A DNA stretch of 64,000 nucleotides from Porticoccaceae bacterium (GCA_002731695.1 PCCK01000091.1:1-64000); one strand, 5' to 3'. Shown: positions 22,189 to 32,175, numbered from the stretch's first letter. The notes: generated by a model from the sequence alone, not told the origin. Numbers and translations: made by a program.

Positions 22189-22854
22189 CTAAATTATTGG
22201 GGCGTCTCTAAATCCCTTTATTACTGATTTGTCGGCAAGTAAGAATTCAGAACGACCATCTGTCATTAAACGGACCTTGCTCATAGCAAAGGGACTCAAC
22301 AGTGCCCTTAAATCGCCCATTGAATGACCAAATAGTGGCATGTTATGCATCTGTCTCGGAGACTGTGTCAAATTTTGAGTATCTGAAATCCCATAGTGAA
22401 AAGTCGCCATCTTGTCGATATTCATACTCCCTATGCAATAAGCCTTAGTCGAAGTTTTAAGGAATGGTCGTAAGGCCATCATAAAACCCTCCACATATGT
22501 CCTTCTCAGGAAATAAAAAAAATCCCAGAATAGACAGACGTCGAGGGCAATTCCAGGCTTCAAATTTAGCATCGAACAAAACAGTGCCTCCAGCTTAGAC
22601 GGCGAAACATCAGGCTGTGTTCCACTCAAGAAAGGCTCAGAGTAAAGATCAGGAAAAAATAGGTTACACTTTTGGCTCTCGCAATAATCTGCAAAAAAAT
22701 TGACGGTTGCTGACCCTGCGCTCCCTAAATTTAGCACACGCAGGGGGGTAGTTTTTGGCAGATCTCTCCAAAGCTCCTCAAATATTAAAGAGTTGAGTAA
22801 TGAGTGGTCTCCAAATGAAATGTTACTCGCCTTATTCATGTTATCTATAACCAC
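22189..22854 (-). CDS. Conserved-looking hypothetical protein, possibly methyltransferase-like
   Basis: Sizeable ORF in a same-strand run with the bactofilin; PLRVLNLGSAGSATVNFFADY is weakly reminiscent of a SAM-binding motif I. Confidence 0.65.
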   Translation of the reverse strand: MVIDNMNKASNISFGDHSLLNSLIFEELWRDLPKTTPLRVLNLGSAGSATVNFFADYCESQKCNLFFPDLYSEPFLSGTQPDVSPSKLEALFCSMLNLKPGIALDVCLFWDFFYFLRRTYVEGFMMALRPFLKTSTKAYCIGSMNIDKMATFHYGISDTQNLTQSPRQMHNMPLFGHSMGDLRALLSPFAMSKVRLMTDGRSEFLLADKSVIKGFRDAPII

Positions 22855-22903
22855 CGATTGTCACAGATCTTGTGACCGTGCCAAACCAAAAATGAGCTAA
22901 TTC

Positions 22904-23371
22904 TCAAGAGGATTCAACTGCCTCATCACCGTCACTTGCATTCGAGGTTAACTTACCCGGCCTCGCATTAAAAATTGGCGGAACCGAGGGGTCCATTTCA
23001 ATATTACCCTTAAATTTTGCACCGTCTTCTAGTGTTACCCTTGGTGCATCAATATTTCCGAGAACATTTCCACTCTGACAAACCACTACCTTCTCCAAAC
23101 CAGTTATGTCTCCTTTTACGGTACCTTCAATAATGACCACATGCGCCCTTACGTCTGCCAATAAATTCCCACAAGCGCTGACAAAAACTTTGTGTTCCTC
23201 AGCGCTGATACTACCTTCGACATTACCATCAATTTGAATATCCTCAGCGGAGATGATCTGACCGACGACTTTAACGGTGGCTCCAATAACGGCCTTAAAT
23301 AATTTACCATCAGGCGAATTTGCTCGAGATTCACCTTTCTGATTAATAGGTTTTTTACTTTTATCAAACAT
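22904..23371 (-). CDS. Bactofilin-family polymer-forming protein (copy 2)
   Basis: IGATVKVVGQIISAEDIQIDGNVEGSISAEEHKVFVSACGNLLADVRAHVVIIEGTVKGDITG...VTLEDGAKFKGNIEMD is a canonical bactofilin pattern. Confidence 0.92.
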   Translation of the reverse strand: MFDKSKKPINQKGESRANSPDGKLFKAVIGATVKVVGQIISAEDIQIDGNVEGSISAEEHKVFVSACGNLLADVRAHVVIIEGTVKGDITGLEKVVVCQSGNVLGNIDAPRVTLEDGAKFKGNIEMDPSVPPIFNARPGKLTSNASDGDEAVESS

Positions 23372-23459
23372 AATTTCTTACCTCACGTTAATATAATGAA
23401 CTTATTTAGCCTCTGCATCGGAAGTCAGCGTTTCTTAGAGAAACATTACGTCCGACACA

Positions 23460-25343
23460 TTACAAATGCTCAATTTCACTATTTAATTGCAGCCATCGAT
23501 CCTCTCGTTGTCCTAAATAAGCCCTCAGACGGCATTCTTCAGCCACTATAGTCTGCAATTTTTCCTGATTTTCTCGAACATATGAGGAAGGATCCGCTAA
23601 AATCCTCTGCGCCTCAAGTACTCTTTCCTGCAGATCCCGCATTTCTGACTCTATTCGTCTGATCTCCACTTTAAGTGACCGAGTCAGAACTCGCTCTTTC
23701 GCTGAGTTTTGGCGATTGGATTTTCGCGATAAGATATTCTTGCCCTCGGTCAACCTACTACTTTTTATGCTAATTTGGTTTTCGCGTAAGCGACTCTCAT
23801 AGTCTTTAATTTCCCCATCAAATAAGAGAACCTTGTGGTCCTCTATTAAATAAAACTTGTCCACGGTGTTTCGTAGTAAATGACGATCATGTGAAACGAC
23901 TATTAAGGCACCTGAATAACTTTGTAAGGCATAAATCAAGGCGCGCCGCATCTCCAGATCTAGGTGATTTGTAGGCTCATCCAAAAGCAATAGATTGGGG
24001 CGAAGCCAAATTACCAATGCTAAAGCCAATCGTGATTTCTCTCCACCCGAAAAGCTTTCAACCGGATTTAACGCTCTCGCATTTGAAAAATCGAAGCTCC
24101 CAAGAAAATCCCTTAAATCCTGATCCGATGCCTCGGGTGAGGCTCTTTTCAAATGCTGTAAGGCGCTCACACTTAGCTCTAAAGTTTCTATTTGATGCTG
24201 AGAGAAATATCCTATTTGCAAGTGTTTTGTGACTGAACGCTTACCATTTTTTAGCTTGAGGGATCCAAGTAAACCGGTCAACAACGTCGATTTACCAGAT
24301 CCGTTTGCTCCCAAAAACGCTATCCTTTCACTCGGTTGAATTCTAAAATTTAGTCCAGAGAAGACTACGTCAGTCCCATATCCGAGGCAAGCATTATTCA
24401 GACTAATCAAATGTGATGCGACCATTTGAGAATCGAAAAAAGTAAAGTGAAAAGGCGAATTAACATCTACAGCTGTTTCAGTTTTTATTCGTTTGAGCTC
24501 TTTCAATCGGCTTTGCGCCTGACGCGCCTTGCTCGCTTTGGAACCAAATCTATCAATGAATCTCTGTATCTCTCGACGCCGGCGCTCCTGTTTTTCATAA
24601 GTTTTCGCCTCATGTGACAATTGCTCACATCGCACTCTTTCAAAACTAGAATAACCTCCAACATACATTTGACACTGAAGTTCTTCTACCTGAATTATTG
24701 ATTCCACAACGTTATCGAGGAATTCTCGATCATGGGAGATTACTATTACCACTCCCCGATAATCTTTCAACCACTGCTCAAGCCAAAGCACCGCGTTTAA
24801 GTCGAGGTGATTAGCAGGTTCATCCAACAAAAGCAACTCTGACGGACTCATTAACGCTTGAGCTAAATTTAGCCGTAATCGCCAACCACCAGACAATTGG
24901 CTGCATGGTAGATTTATTTGAGATTGGTCAAAGCCTAGTCCATATAACAGTAGCCGCGCACGATGATTGGCATCAAAACCGTTAATGTTTTCCAATTTAT
25001 CAAATGCAACTGCCAACCTTTCATAGTCATTTCTAGCCTCTGCAGACTCTATTTCAGCCTCGATTTCACGTAAACTTTTATCTCCATCAACCACAAAATC
25101 TATGATTTCTCGGTCAGATGAAATAGTTTCTTGCGCTAAGTGTGCAATTCTCCAATGCGAGGGCATGGTAAGTGTACCGGCATCGATCGTGAGGCTACCC
25201 ATGAGTATCTCGAATAAGCTAGATTTTCCGCATCCGTTACGGCCTGTAGGGCCAATCTTTTGGCCTGCATGAACCGAAAAATTGGCATTTTTAAAAAGTA
25301 AGTTTTCTCCGCGACGCAGCTCAAAATTAGCAAGTCTGATCAT
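23460..25343 (-). CDS. ABC-F family ATPase (YheS-like)
   Basis: Two NBDs: GRNGCGKSS/LSGGWRLRLNLAQAL and GANGSGKST/FSGGEKSRLALALV, linker between. Confidence 0.93.
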   Translation of the reverse strand: MIRLANFELRRGENLLFKNANFSVHAGQKIGPTGRNGCGKSSLFEILMGSLTIDAGTLTMPSHWRIAHLAQETISSDREIIDFVVDGDKSLREIEAEIESAEARNDYERLAVAFDKLENINGFDANHRARLLLYGLGFDQSQINLPCSQLSGGWRLRLNLAQALMSPSELLLLDEPANHLDLNAVLWLEQWLKDYRGVVIVISHDREFLDNVVESIIQVEELQCQMYVGGYSSFERVRCEQLSHEAKTYEKQERRRREIQRFIDRFGSKASKARQAQSRLKELKRIKTETAVDVNSPFHFTFFDSQMVASHLISLNNACLGYGTDVVFSGLNFRIQPSERIAFLGANGSGKSTLLTGLLGSLKLKNGKRSVTKHLQIGYFSQHQIETLELSVSALQHLKRASPEASDQDLRDFLGSFDFSNARALNPVESFSGGEKSRLALALVIWLRPNLLLLDEPTNHLDLEMRRALIYALQSYSGALIVVSHDRHLLRNTVDKFYLIEDHKVLLFDGEIKDYESRLRENQISIKSSRLTEGKNILSRKSNRQNSAKERVLTRSLKVEIRRIESEMRDLQERVLEAQRILADPSSYVRENQEKLQTIVAEECRLRAYLGQREDRWLQLNSEIEHL

Positions 25344-25358
25344 AAGAGAATATCATTT

Positions 25359-27203
25359 TCAATCAAAACCCAAAAATCCGCCCGATTGGTGACGCCATAA
25401 TTTCGCATAGACACGGTTGAGGGCGAGTAAATCTTTATGACATCCCTCTTCCACAATTTCACCTTGATCGAAAACTATTAAACGGTCCATCGCGGCAATA
25501 GTCGACAACCTGTGTGCAATGGCGATCACTGTCTTTCCTTGCATCAAGCGATCCAAACTAAGTTTTATAGCTGCCTCAACCTCAGAATCGAGTGCAGAGG
25601 TGGCTTCGTCGAGTACGAGGATCGGCGCATCCTTTAATAATACTCGAGCTATCGCTATCCGTTGCCGCTGTCCCCCAGACAGTGTGACACCACGTTCTCC
25701 TACGTGTGCATCATAACCTCGCCTTCCTGCAGTGTCTTGAAGGCCTAAAATAAAATCATGCGCTTCAGCCTTAATCGCAGCATCAATCATTTCTTCCTCT
25801 GACGCCTTCGGTCTAGAAAACAAAATATTTTCGCTCACAGATCGATGCAATAACGAAGTATCCTGTGAAACCAACGCGATTTTACCTCTCAAACTGTTTT
25901 GCTTAACCTCGGCAATGTTTTTACCATCAATAGTGATTTTGCCACTCTGAATGTCATAAAATCTCATTAATAAATTAACTAGGGTTGATTTTCCGGCGCC
26001 ACTGCGTCCTACTACTCCTACCTTCTCCCCAGATTCAATCCTCAAGTCAAGACCTTGAAAAACTGAACCACCGTGCTCTTTAGCCCGATTGTTATAAGCA
26101 AAATGTACCTTTTTAAACTCAATGACACAGTCGCTTACCTCCAACTCTCGAGCATCAGGTTGGTCGAAGACCTCCTTTGGTACAGAAAAAGAATTAATAC
26201 CATCTTGGACAACACCTAGGTTTTCAAAAAGGTTAGCAATTTCCCACATAATCCAATGTGACATGCCCGTTAGTCGGATTGCTAAACCAATAACAACCGC
26301 AATTGCACCCGGCGAAACTAAATCATCTAGCCAAAGCGTGATCCCAAGCGCGGATGTTGAGAAAATCAGTACCACATTGAGAGACCACATCGTTATATTC
26401 AACAAGGTCACCAGACGCATTTGCGGGTGCACGGTACCCAAGAACTCTCCCATCCCGCTTTTCACATACATTGATTCACGATTGTTATCAGAAAATACTT
26501 TAACCGTCAGAATGTTTGTATAACTGTCTACAATTCTGCCAGTCATTAACGAACGAGCATCAGCTTGTCGAGTCGAAATTTTTCTTAATCGTGGGACGAA
26601 GACTCGTTGAACAGAAATAAAAAGCATTAGCCAGACAAACAGTGGAATACACAACATTGGATCTGCGCTAGCAATCAAGAAAATGGTTGTTATTAGATAC
26701 ACCATAATGAACAGGAGTACGTCTAAAATTTTCATCACGACATCCCGAACAGCGAGCGCAGTCTGCATAACTTTGGTTGCAATGCGACCACTGAACTCAT
26801 TTTGGAAGTAGGCATAACTCTGATTCAAAAGATATCGATGCATGAGCCATCGGACTCTCATAGGAAAGTTGCCCATCAATGTCTGATGAATAACTAGAGA
26901 CCGGATCGACTCAAGCAAGGGTATGATCAGAAGAACAAACACAGTCATCATCAAGAGAAATGGCCACATTTGCTCTATGAAACTCTCTTGCTTTTGAAGT
27001 GCTAGCCAATCCACTATGGTTCCTAAGAAACCGAATAGCATCGCCTCAGAAATAGCCATTATAGCGGTCAAAGACGCCATAAAAATAAGCCAGGATTCGG
27101 AGCCGCGAGTATAAAACCTACAAAATGCGAAGAGAGTATCTGGAGGTTGATGCATTTCCGCTGGCGGAAAGGGGTCTAAGCGCCTCTCGAAAAAAGCAAA
27201 CAT
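25359..27203 (-). CDS. ABC exporter, fused permease/ATPase
   Basis: Type I exporter TMD followed by NBD with GRSGAGKST and LSGGQRQRIAIARVLLKDAPILVLDEATSALD. Confidence 0.93.
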   Translation of the reverse strand: MFAFFERRLDPFPPAEMHQPPDTLFAFCRFYTRGSESWLIFMASLTAIMAISEAMLFGFLGTIVDWLALQKQESFIEQMWPFLLMMTVFVLLIIPLLESIRSLVIHQTLMGNFPMRVRWLMHRYLLNQSYAYFQNEFSGRIATKVMQTALAVRDVVMKILDVLLFIMVYLITTIFLIASADPMLCIPLFVWLMLFISVQRVFVPRLRKISTRQADARSLMTGRIVDSYTNILTVKVFSDNNRESMYVKSGMGEFLGTVHPQMRLVTLLNITMWSLNVVLIFSTSALGITLWLDDLVSPGAIAVVIGLAIRLTGMSHWIMWEIANLFENLGVVQDGINSFSVPKEVFDQPDARELEVSDCVIEFKKVHFAYNNRAKEHGGSVFQGLDLRIESGEKVGVVGRSGAGKSTLVNLLMRFYDIQSGKITIDGKNIAEVKQNSLRGKIALVSQDTSLLHRSVSENILFSRPKASEEEMIDAAIKAEAHDFILGLQDTAGRRGYDAHVGERGVTLSGGQRQRIAIARVLLKDAPILVLDEATSALDSEVEAAIKLSLDRLMQGKTVIAIAHRLSTIAAMDRLIVFDQGEIVEEGCHKDLLALNRVYAKLWRHQSGGFLGFD

Positions 27204-27544
27204 TTTTTTTCCTTACGCCGCCCCCCAACAACCTCGAATATCAATATACTTTAAAAGCCCAATTTTTAAAAAAAGTGATACTGAGTAGGGAGATTTTATC
27301 TGTCTGTTAAAATTACATGCTAGAGTATATTATACGTAAAAAAATTAACCTAGACGCAACAATCGACAAAAAATGCTTGTTCGTAATAGCTTCAACGAAT
27401 TAATTGATAAAGATCGAAGCCTTTACTTTTTTTGTCTGGTATCCATGCATACGGACGAGGATTTTTTTTACATCAACGCGCTCACACTGTTTAGCGTGGT
27501 TACCAGTTTACACATAAAAATAGTAGATATCTTGGGTTAAAAAT

Positions 27545-28780
27545 TTGGCAAATAATAAATATGATCTTATCGTATTTGGCGCTACAAGTTTTGTTGGCGT
27601 TATCCTGACCAAGCACCTTCTTTCTCAAACGAATTTAAGCGCAAATTTTAAGTGGGCACTAGCGGGAAGGTCTCAACACAAACTTGAACAACTTCAGTTG
27701 AGTCTTGGGACCGCAGCTAAAACTCTTCAACTCGTGATTGCTGATTCTGATGATATTGCATCACTCCGTAATCTTTGTAATTCAACACGGCTGATAGTAA
27801 GCACCGTCGGTCCATATGCGCTATATGGCGAGAATCTTGTAGCAATTTGCGCCGAAACAGGGACTGATTACTGCGACATCACCGGAGAGGTTCACTGGAT
27901 TAGGCGAATGATTGATAAATATCAAGTTTTAGCCCAATCTAGTGGCGCAAGGATAGTGAATAGTTGCGGTTTTGACTCGATCCCATCTGATATTGGTAAT
28001 TACTTTTTACAGGCAAGCGCGCAAGAAAAATTTAACTGCTATCTCCCCCTTGTTTCTATGAGGGTCGCCAAAATCACTGGCGGAGTATCTGGCGGTACTA
28101 TAGCGAGTTTTATTAGCACGATAGAAGCACTGAAGGCTAGCCCTTCTCTACGCCGTGAAATCGCAAATCCTCGATACTTGTGCCCAGAAAATGGGCCTAA
28201 AAAAAACAGCGAACGAAATCCCAAAAAAAAACAACGCTTTGATACGAACTTTTACTCTTGGATAGCGCCATTCATCATGGAAAATATCAATAGTCGAATC
28301 GTAATGCGCTCCTCTTACTTGGGCGGTATGAACTATGGTGACGATTTCACCTATGACGAGGCTATCCTCACAGGCAAGGGTATGTTGGGTCTGTTAAAAT
28401 CTCTTAGTATATCTCTCATCCTGACTGTATTATTATGGTGTTTTTATTTTCGAATCACCAGAGCCATCTTAAATCTGTTTTTTTTACCTGCGCTCGGTGA
28501 AGGCCCCTCCGTTGAATCCCAACAAAGAGGTAGTTTTATAATCCAAATGCTCGGCAGAAATCATGAAAATCACCAACTTCGCGTTTGTATTAAAGGGGAC
28601 AGTGATCCTGGATATGGAAGTACAGCAAAGATGCTCGGACAAAGTGCACTGTGTTTATTGGAGACTTCAAAAACTAAAGTCCCGGGGGGATTTTTGACGC
28701 CAGCGTCAGCGATGGGGAGCATGCTGTTATCTCGACTTCAAAGGAATGCGGGCTTGACTTTTGAAATAGATGAACACTAA
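27545..28780 (+). CDS. Saccharopine dehydrogenase-like / trans-acting enoyl reductase-like protein
   Basis: YDLIVFGATSFVGVILTKHLL, TGTDYCDITGEVHWIRRMIDKY, INSCGFDSIPSDIG. TTG start. Confidence 0.85.
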   Translation: MANNKYDLIVFGATSFVGVILTKHLLSQTNLSANFKWALAGRSQHKLEQLQLSLGTAAKTLQLVIADSDDIASLRNLCNSTRLIVSTVGPYALYGENLVAICAETGTDYCDITGEVHWIRRMIDKYQVLAQSSGARIVNSCGFDSIPSDIGNYFLQASAQEKFNCYLPLVSMRVAKITGGVSGGTIASFISTIEALKASPSLRREIANPRYLCPENGPKKNSERNPKKKQRFDTNFYSWIAPFIMENINSRIVMRSSYLGGMNYGDDFTYDEAILTGKGMLGLLKSLSISLILTVLLWCFYFRITRAILNLFFLPALGEGPSVESQQRGSFIIQMLGRNHENHQLRVCIKGDSDPGYGSTAKMLGQSALCLLETSKTKVPGGFLTPASAMGSMLLSRLQRNAGLTFEIDEH

Positions 28781-28944
28781 ACCAAAAGATCATATTCTTT
28801 ATTTGCTGTATCTGAGTACCTCATTCAAATTAGATTAAAATAATCTTTTTAAACATCGTACACTGAAAGTTTTCTTTAAGTTACAATCATACTCTCAAGA
28901 CAAATACCACATAGCATCCAAAATTTTCACATAGTGCAAAGAAT

Positions 28945-30609
28945 ATGGCTCAATACGTCTACACAATGAATCGGGTTGGAAAGATTGTTCCCCCAAAACG
29001 AGAGATTTTGAAAGACATCTCATTATCATTTTTTCCCGGGGCTAAAATTGGAGTTCTGGGATTAAATGGTGCTGGCAAGTCTACTCTCTTAAAAATAATG
29101 GCCGCTATTGACACAGATATTCAAGGTGAAGCACGTCCAATGCAGGGAATTAAGATTGGTTTTTTAGCACAAGAACCAGAGTTAGATTCCACCAAAACTG
29201 TTCGTGGAAACGTTGAGGATGGCGTTCGCGAGGCTGTAGATGCTCTTGCTGGCCTAGAACAGGTATACATCGATTATGGGGACGAAAATGCAGATTTCGA
29301 AGAATTAGCGAAAAAACAAGAAGAATTTGAATCAATCATAGAGGCCACAGACGCACATAATCTCGATAATATCTTAGACATTGCCGCGGATGCACTGCGG
29401 CTGCCGCCGTGGGAATCCAGCATAGAATCACTTTCAGGGGGAGAAAAAAGGCGCGTCGCGCTCTGTCGGCTACTACTATCTAAACCAGATATGTTGCTGC
29501 TAGACGAACCTACCAACCACTTAGATGCCGAATCGGTGTATTGGTTAGAAAAGTTCCTTGAAGAGTTTACCGGAACCGTAGTAGCTGTGACTCACGATCG
29601 CTATTTCTTGGATAATGTCGCCGGTTGGATACTCGAGCTGGATCGAGGTCACGGTATTCCGTATGAAGGAAACTACTCGACATGGCTCAGTGCAAAAGAA
29701 AAACGTCTGCAAACCGAATTTAAACAGGAGGCATCTCGCCAACGTGCGATAAAACAAGAGTTGGAATGGGTACGACAAAATCCAAGAGGTCGGCAAGCAA
29801 AAAATAAAGCTCGACTAGCGCGCTTCGATGAACTCAATTCACAAGAGTTCCAGTCCAGAAATGAAACAAATGAAATTTATATAGCTCCGGGAGAACGGCT
29901 GGGCGATAAGGTAATTGAACTTGACAAAATATCCAAAGGGTTTGGTAGTGCGTTGCTAATTAAAGACCTTTCATTATCTATTCCAAAGGGCTCCGTCGTC
30001 GGAATTATTGGCGGAAACGGCACTGGAAAATCTACGCTTTTCCGTATGATTGCGGGTAGCGAAAAACCTGACAGCGGATCAATTATTATAGGTGACACAG
30101 TGAAAATAGCTTTCGTGGAGCAAACTCGTGACTCCTTATGTGATGATCACAATGTCTGGGAAGCCATTTCAGGAGGACAAGATATTCTTCGGGTTGGTAA
30201 TTATGAGGTGTCTTCACGAGCATACGCAGGACGTTTCAATTTTAAGGGATCTGACCAGCAGAAAAGAGTAGGTGATTTATCTGGAGGAGAACGGGGACGC
30301 CTTCACCTTGCCAATACATTAAAGCAGGGTGCTAATGTGTTACTTTTGGATGAGCCCTCTAACGATCTTGATATTGAGACCTTACGTGCTTTAGAGGAGG
30401 CAATACTCTCGTTTCCGGGTTGTGTCTTGGTTATTTCTCACGACCGCTGGTTCCTTGATCGCATAGCCACTCACACACTAGCCTACGAAGATGATGGTGA
30501 AATCATTTTTTTTGAAGGTTGCTATAGTGCTTATCATGATGATCTTGTCGAACGAAAAGGCTCCGAAATACAACCATCACGAATCAAACACAAGCGTCTT
30601 AAAAGGTAG
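28945..30609 (+). CDS. ettA: Energy-dependent translational throttle protein EttA (ABC-F)
   Basis: MAQYVYTMNRVGKIVPPKREILKDISLSFFPGAKIGVLGLNGAGKSTLL, typical EttA. Confidence 0.96.
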   Translation: MAQYVYTMNRVGKIVPPKREILKDISLSFFPGAKIGVLGLNGAGKSTLLKIMAAIDTDIQGEARPMQGIKIGFLAQEPELDSTKTVRGNVEDGVREAVDALAGLEQVYIDYGDENADFEELAKKQEEFESIIEATDAHNLDNILDIAADALRLPPWESSIESLSGGEKRRVALCRLLLSKPDMLLLDEPTNHLDAESVYWLEKFLEEFTGTVVAVTHDRYFLDNVAGWILELDRGHGIPYEGNYSTWLSAKEKRLQTEFKQEASRQRAIKQELEWVRQNPRGRQAKNKARLARFDELNSQEFQSRNETNEIYIAPGERLGDKVIELDKISKGFGSALLIKDLSLSIPKGSVVGIIGGNGTGKSTLFRMIAGSEKPDSGSIIIGDTVKIAFVEQTRDSLCDDHNVWEAISGGQDILRVGNYEVSSRAYAGRFNFKGSDQQKRVGDLSGGERGRLHLANTLKQGANVLLLDEPSNDLDIETLRALEEAILSFPGCVLVISHDRWFLDRIATHTLAYEDDGEIIFFEGCYSAYHDDLVERKGSEIQPSRIKHKRLKR

Positions 30610-30618
30610 GAAATTTGT

Positions 30619-31062
30619 ATGGCATCTATCTGGCACACCAAACCAGACTTAAAATATATCAACCAATACATACTCTCAGGCACCATAGACAGTCATCTTG
30701 GTATTTCAATGACGGTAGTGGGTGACGACTTCTTGTCTGCAACTATGCCGGCAGACGCGAGAACTTTTCAACCCGGCGGAATTATTCATGGTGGCGCAAA
30801 TGTCGTGTTAGCGGAAACATTGGGTAGTACTGCCGGATACCATGTTATCGACAGAGATCTCCAGCAGTGCCGCGGTCAAGACATAAGCGCTACGCACCTT
30901 CGTCCTGTTTCTGAGGGAGTAGTTACAGGGACAACTCGGCCGATCCACCTTGGACGACGCTCTCATGTGTGGGAAATAGAACTCCGTAACAGTGCTGGGA
31001 AACTCACTTGTGTGGCTAGACTTATCCTAGCAATAGTTGGAAAAGATAAAGACAAAGTTTGA
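30619..31062 (+). CDS. Hotdog-fold thioesterase (PaaI/YdiI-like)
   Basis: GGIIHGGANVVLAETLGSTAGYHVI motif. Confidence 0.88.
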   Translation: MASIWHTKPDLKYINQYILSGTIDSHLGISMTVVGDDFLSATMPADARTFQPGGIIHGGANVVLAETLGSTAGYHVIDRDLQQCRGQDISATHLRPVSEGVVTGTTRPIHLGRRSHVWEIELRNSAGKLTCVARLILAIVGKDKDKV

Positions 31063-31271
31063 GGACAAGCCTAATTTACGACCATTTCAAAAACACATGT
31101 ATAAATCTATCTGGCAGTTTCATGATTACTCATCCGCAAGCGCAAACATCATTTTAAATATCGAGTGTTTGAATCAGTTTATTAAGGAGTCAAAGTATTG
31201 CGAGGGATCAACGAGTTTCGCGACTAGTAAAACAGCTGCGAAAGTTTGCCCCTAAACAATACAAAGAGCTA

Positions 31272-31796
31272 TCAACGGTCAATTTTTATCATGCGTACCC
31301 AATATTCTAGTGTTGGATGCAATTGCTGCAGTTCACTCGCAGCGACTTGGGCAAGCTGTCGATTTCCGAATTTACCATAAAGTAAAAGAGTGAGCACTCC
31401 TCGCTGTTTTACTGAATTTGTAAGCCATAAGCTACTTGATTCACTGACATACTCTTCCCGATGCTTTAACGCGGCATCTCGCGAGGCATACGCTCCTAAC
31501 TGAATCGTCCAGACAAATTCTGGCAATGTTCCACCCAAGTGTTCTTCTTGCTTGACGGAACGAGGGGATGCCGCTTGGCTATTAAGCTCAGATTTTACAT
31601 AGTCTCTAAATTTTTCTTGGCGGCCAGTGTGAGAGTCTTCAGAACGGCATCTCCATGCGGAGTCAAAATTTTCTTCACTCGTGCAAGACCAAACAATCTG
31701 ATCCGAGTAGTTATTATTTAAGTCTCGAAAACTAGCACCCTTGATGCACCCGTTTGAGGCTAAAACGCAAAAGAGGATAAGAAGAAGACGATTCAT
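31272..31796 (-). CDS. SPOR-domain protein with signal peptide
   Basis: N-terminal hydrophobic signal; C-terminal FVWTIQLGAYASRDAALKHREEY... typical of SPOR. Confidence 0.75.
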   Translation of the reverse strand: MNRLLLILFCVLASNGCIKGASFRDLNNNYSDQIVWSCTSEENFDSAWRCRSEDSHTGRQEKFRDYVKSELNSQAASPRSVKQEEHLGGTLPEFVWTIQLGAYASRDAALKHREEYVSESSSLWLTNSVKQRGVLTLLLYGKFGNRQLAQVAASELQQLHPTLEYWVRMIKIDR

Positions 31797-32012
31797 TAAC
31801 GTGGTTCTCGAAAGTTTTCAATTCACACCTAAACGAAAGACTAAGCAGATAACAATACAATGAAATAGAGTAAAAGTGGTAAGTTTCAACATAAAATAAA
31901 TACTGCCTAAGAAAGTCAAGTTCATTTTTCACAACATGACCACCTTTTTTCCTAATTCCATAAAAAAAATCATTTTTTAAAAGACGGTTTATGCCTCGAG
32001 TGAATCTATTTT

Positions 32013-32029
32013 TGCTCAAATAAGGTGCA
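32013..32029. promoter_or_regulatory. Putative NtrC-like operator 1 (TGCTCAAATAAGGTGCA), at the centre of a 13-bp perfect inverted repeat
   Basis: Matches 10 of 12 fixed positions of TGCACC-N5-GGTGCA; flanked by AATCTATTTTTGC/GCAAAAATAGATT arms (32003-32015 / 32027-32039). Confidence 0.45.
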
Positions 32030-32053
32030 AAAATAGATTTTACTTCCTTTTAA

Positions 32054-32068
32054 GCACTACTAAAGTGC
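32054..32068. promoter_or_regulatory. Putative NtrC-like operator 2 (GCACTACTAAAGTGC)
   Basis: GCAC-N7-GTGC palindrome with NtrC half-site spacing, about 110 nt upstream of amtB. Confidence 0.45.
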
Positions 32069-32175
32069 GTATTATTAAAATAATTTTTATTTCTGTTTAA
32101 AACAAGTGCATAAGTACAAAAATTAGCCTATAGAGAAAGCGTTAGATCCATAATATTTAATTAAGGAGGGTGGTG

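Noticed and set aside
31197-31310. 37-aa ORF beginning at ATT after an aaggag sequence (IARDQRVSRLVKQLRKFAPKQYKELSTVNFYHAYPIF)
   Set aside because: Needs a rare ATT start, overlaps the SPOR gene end, no recognised homology; too little evidence.
31732-32019. 95-aa minus-strand ORF upstream of the SPOR gene
   Set aside because: Overlaps the SPOR start out of frame and the regulatory hairpin; no domain recognised.
32069-32169. Sigma-54 promoter for amtB
   Set aside because: Looked for GG-N10-GC / TGGCAC-N5-TTGC; none found, so not annotated.
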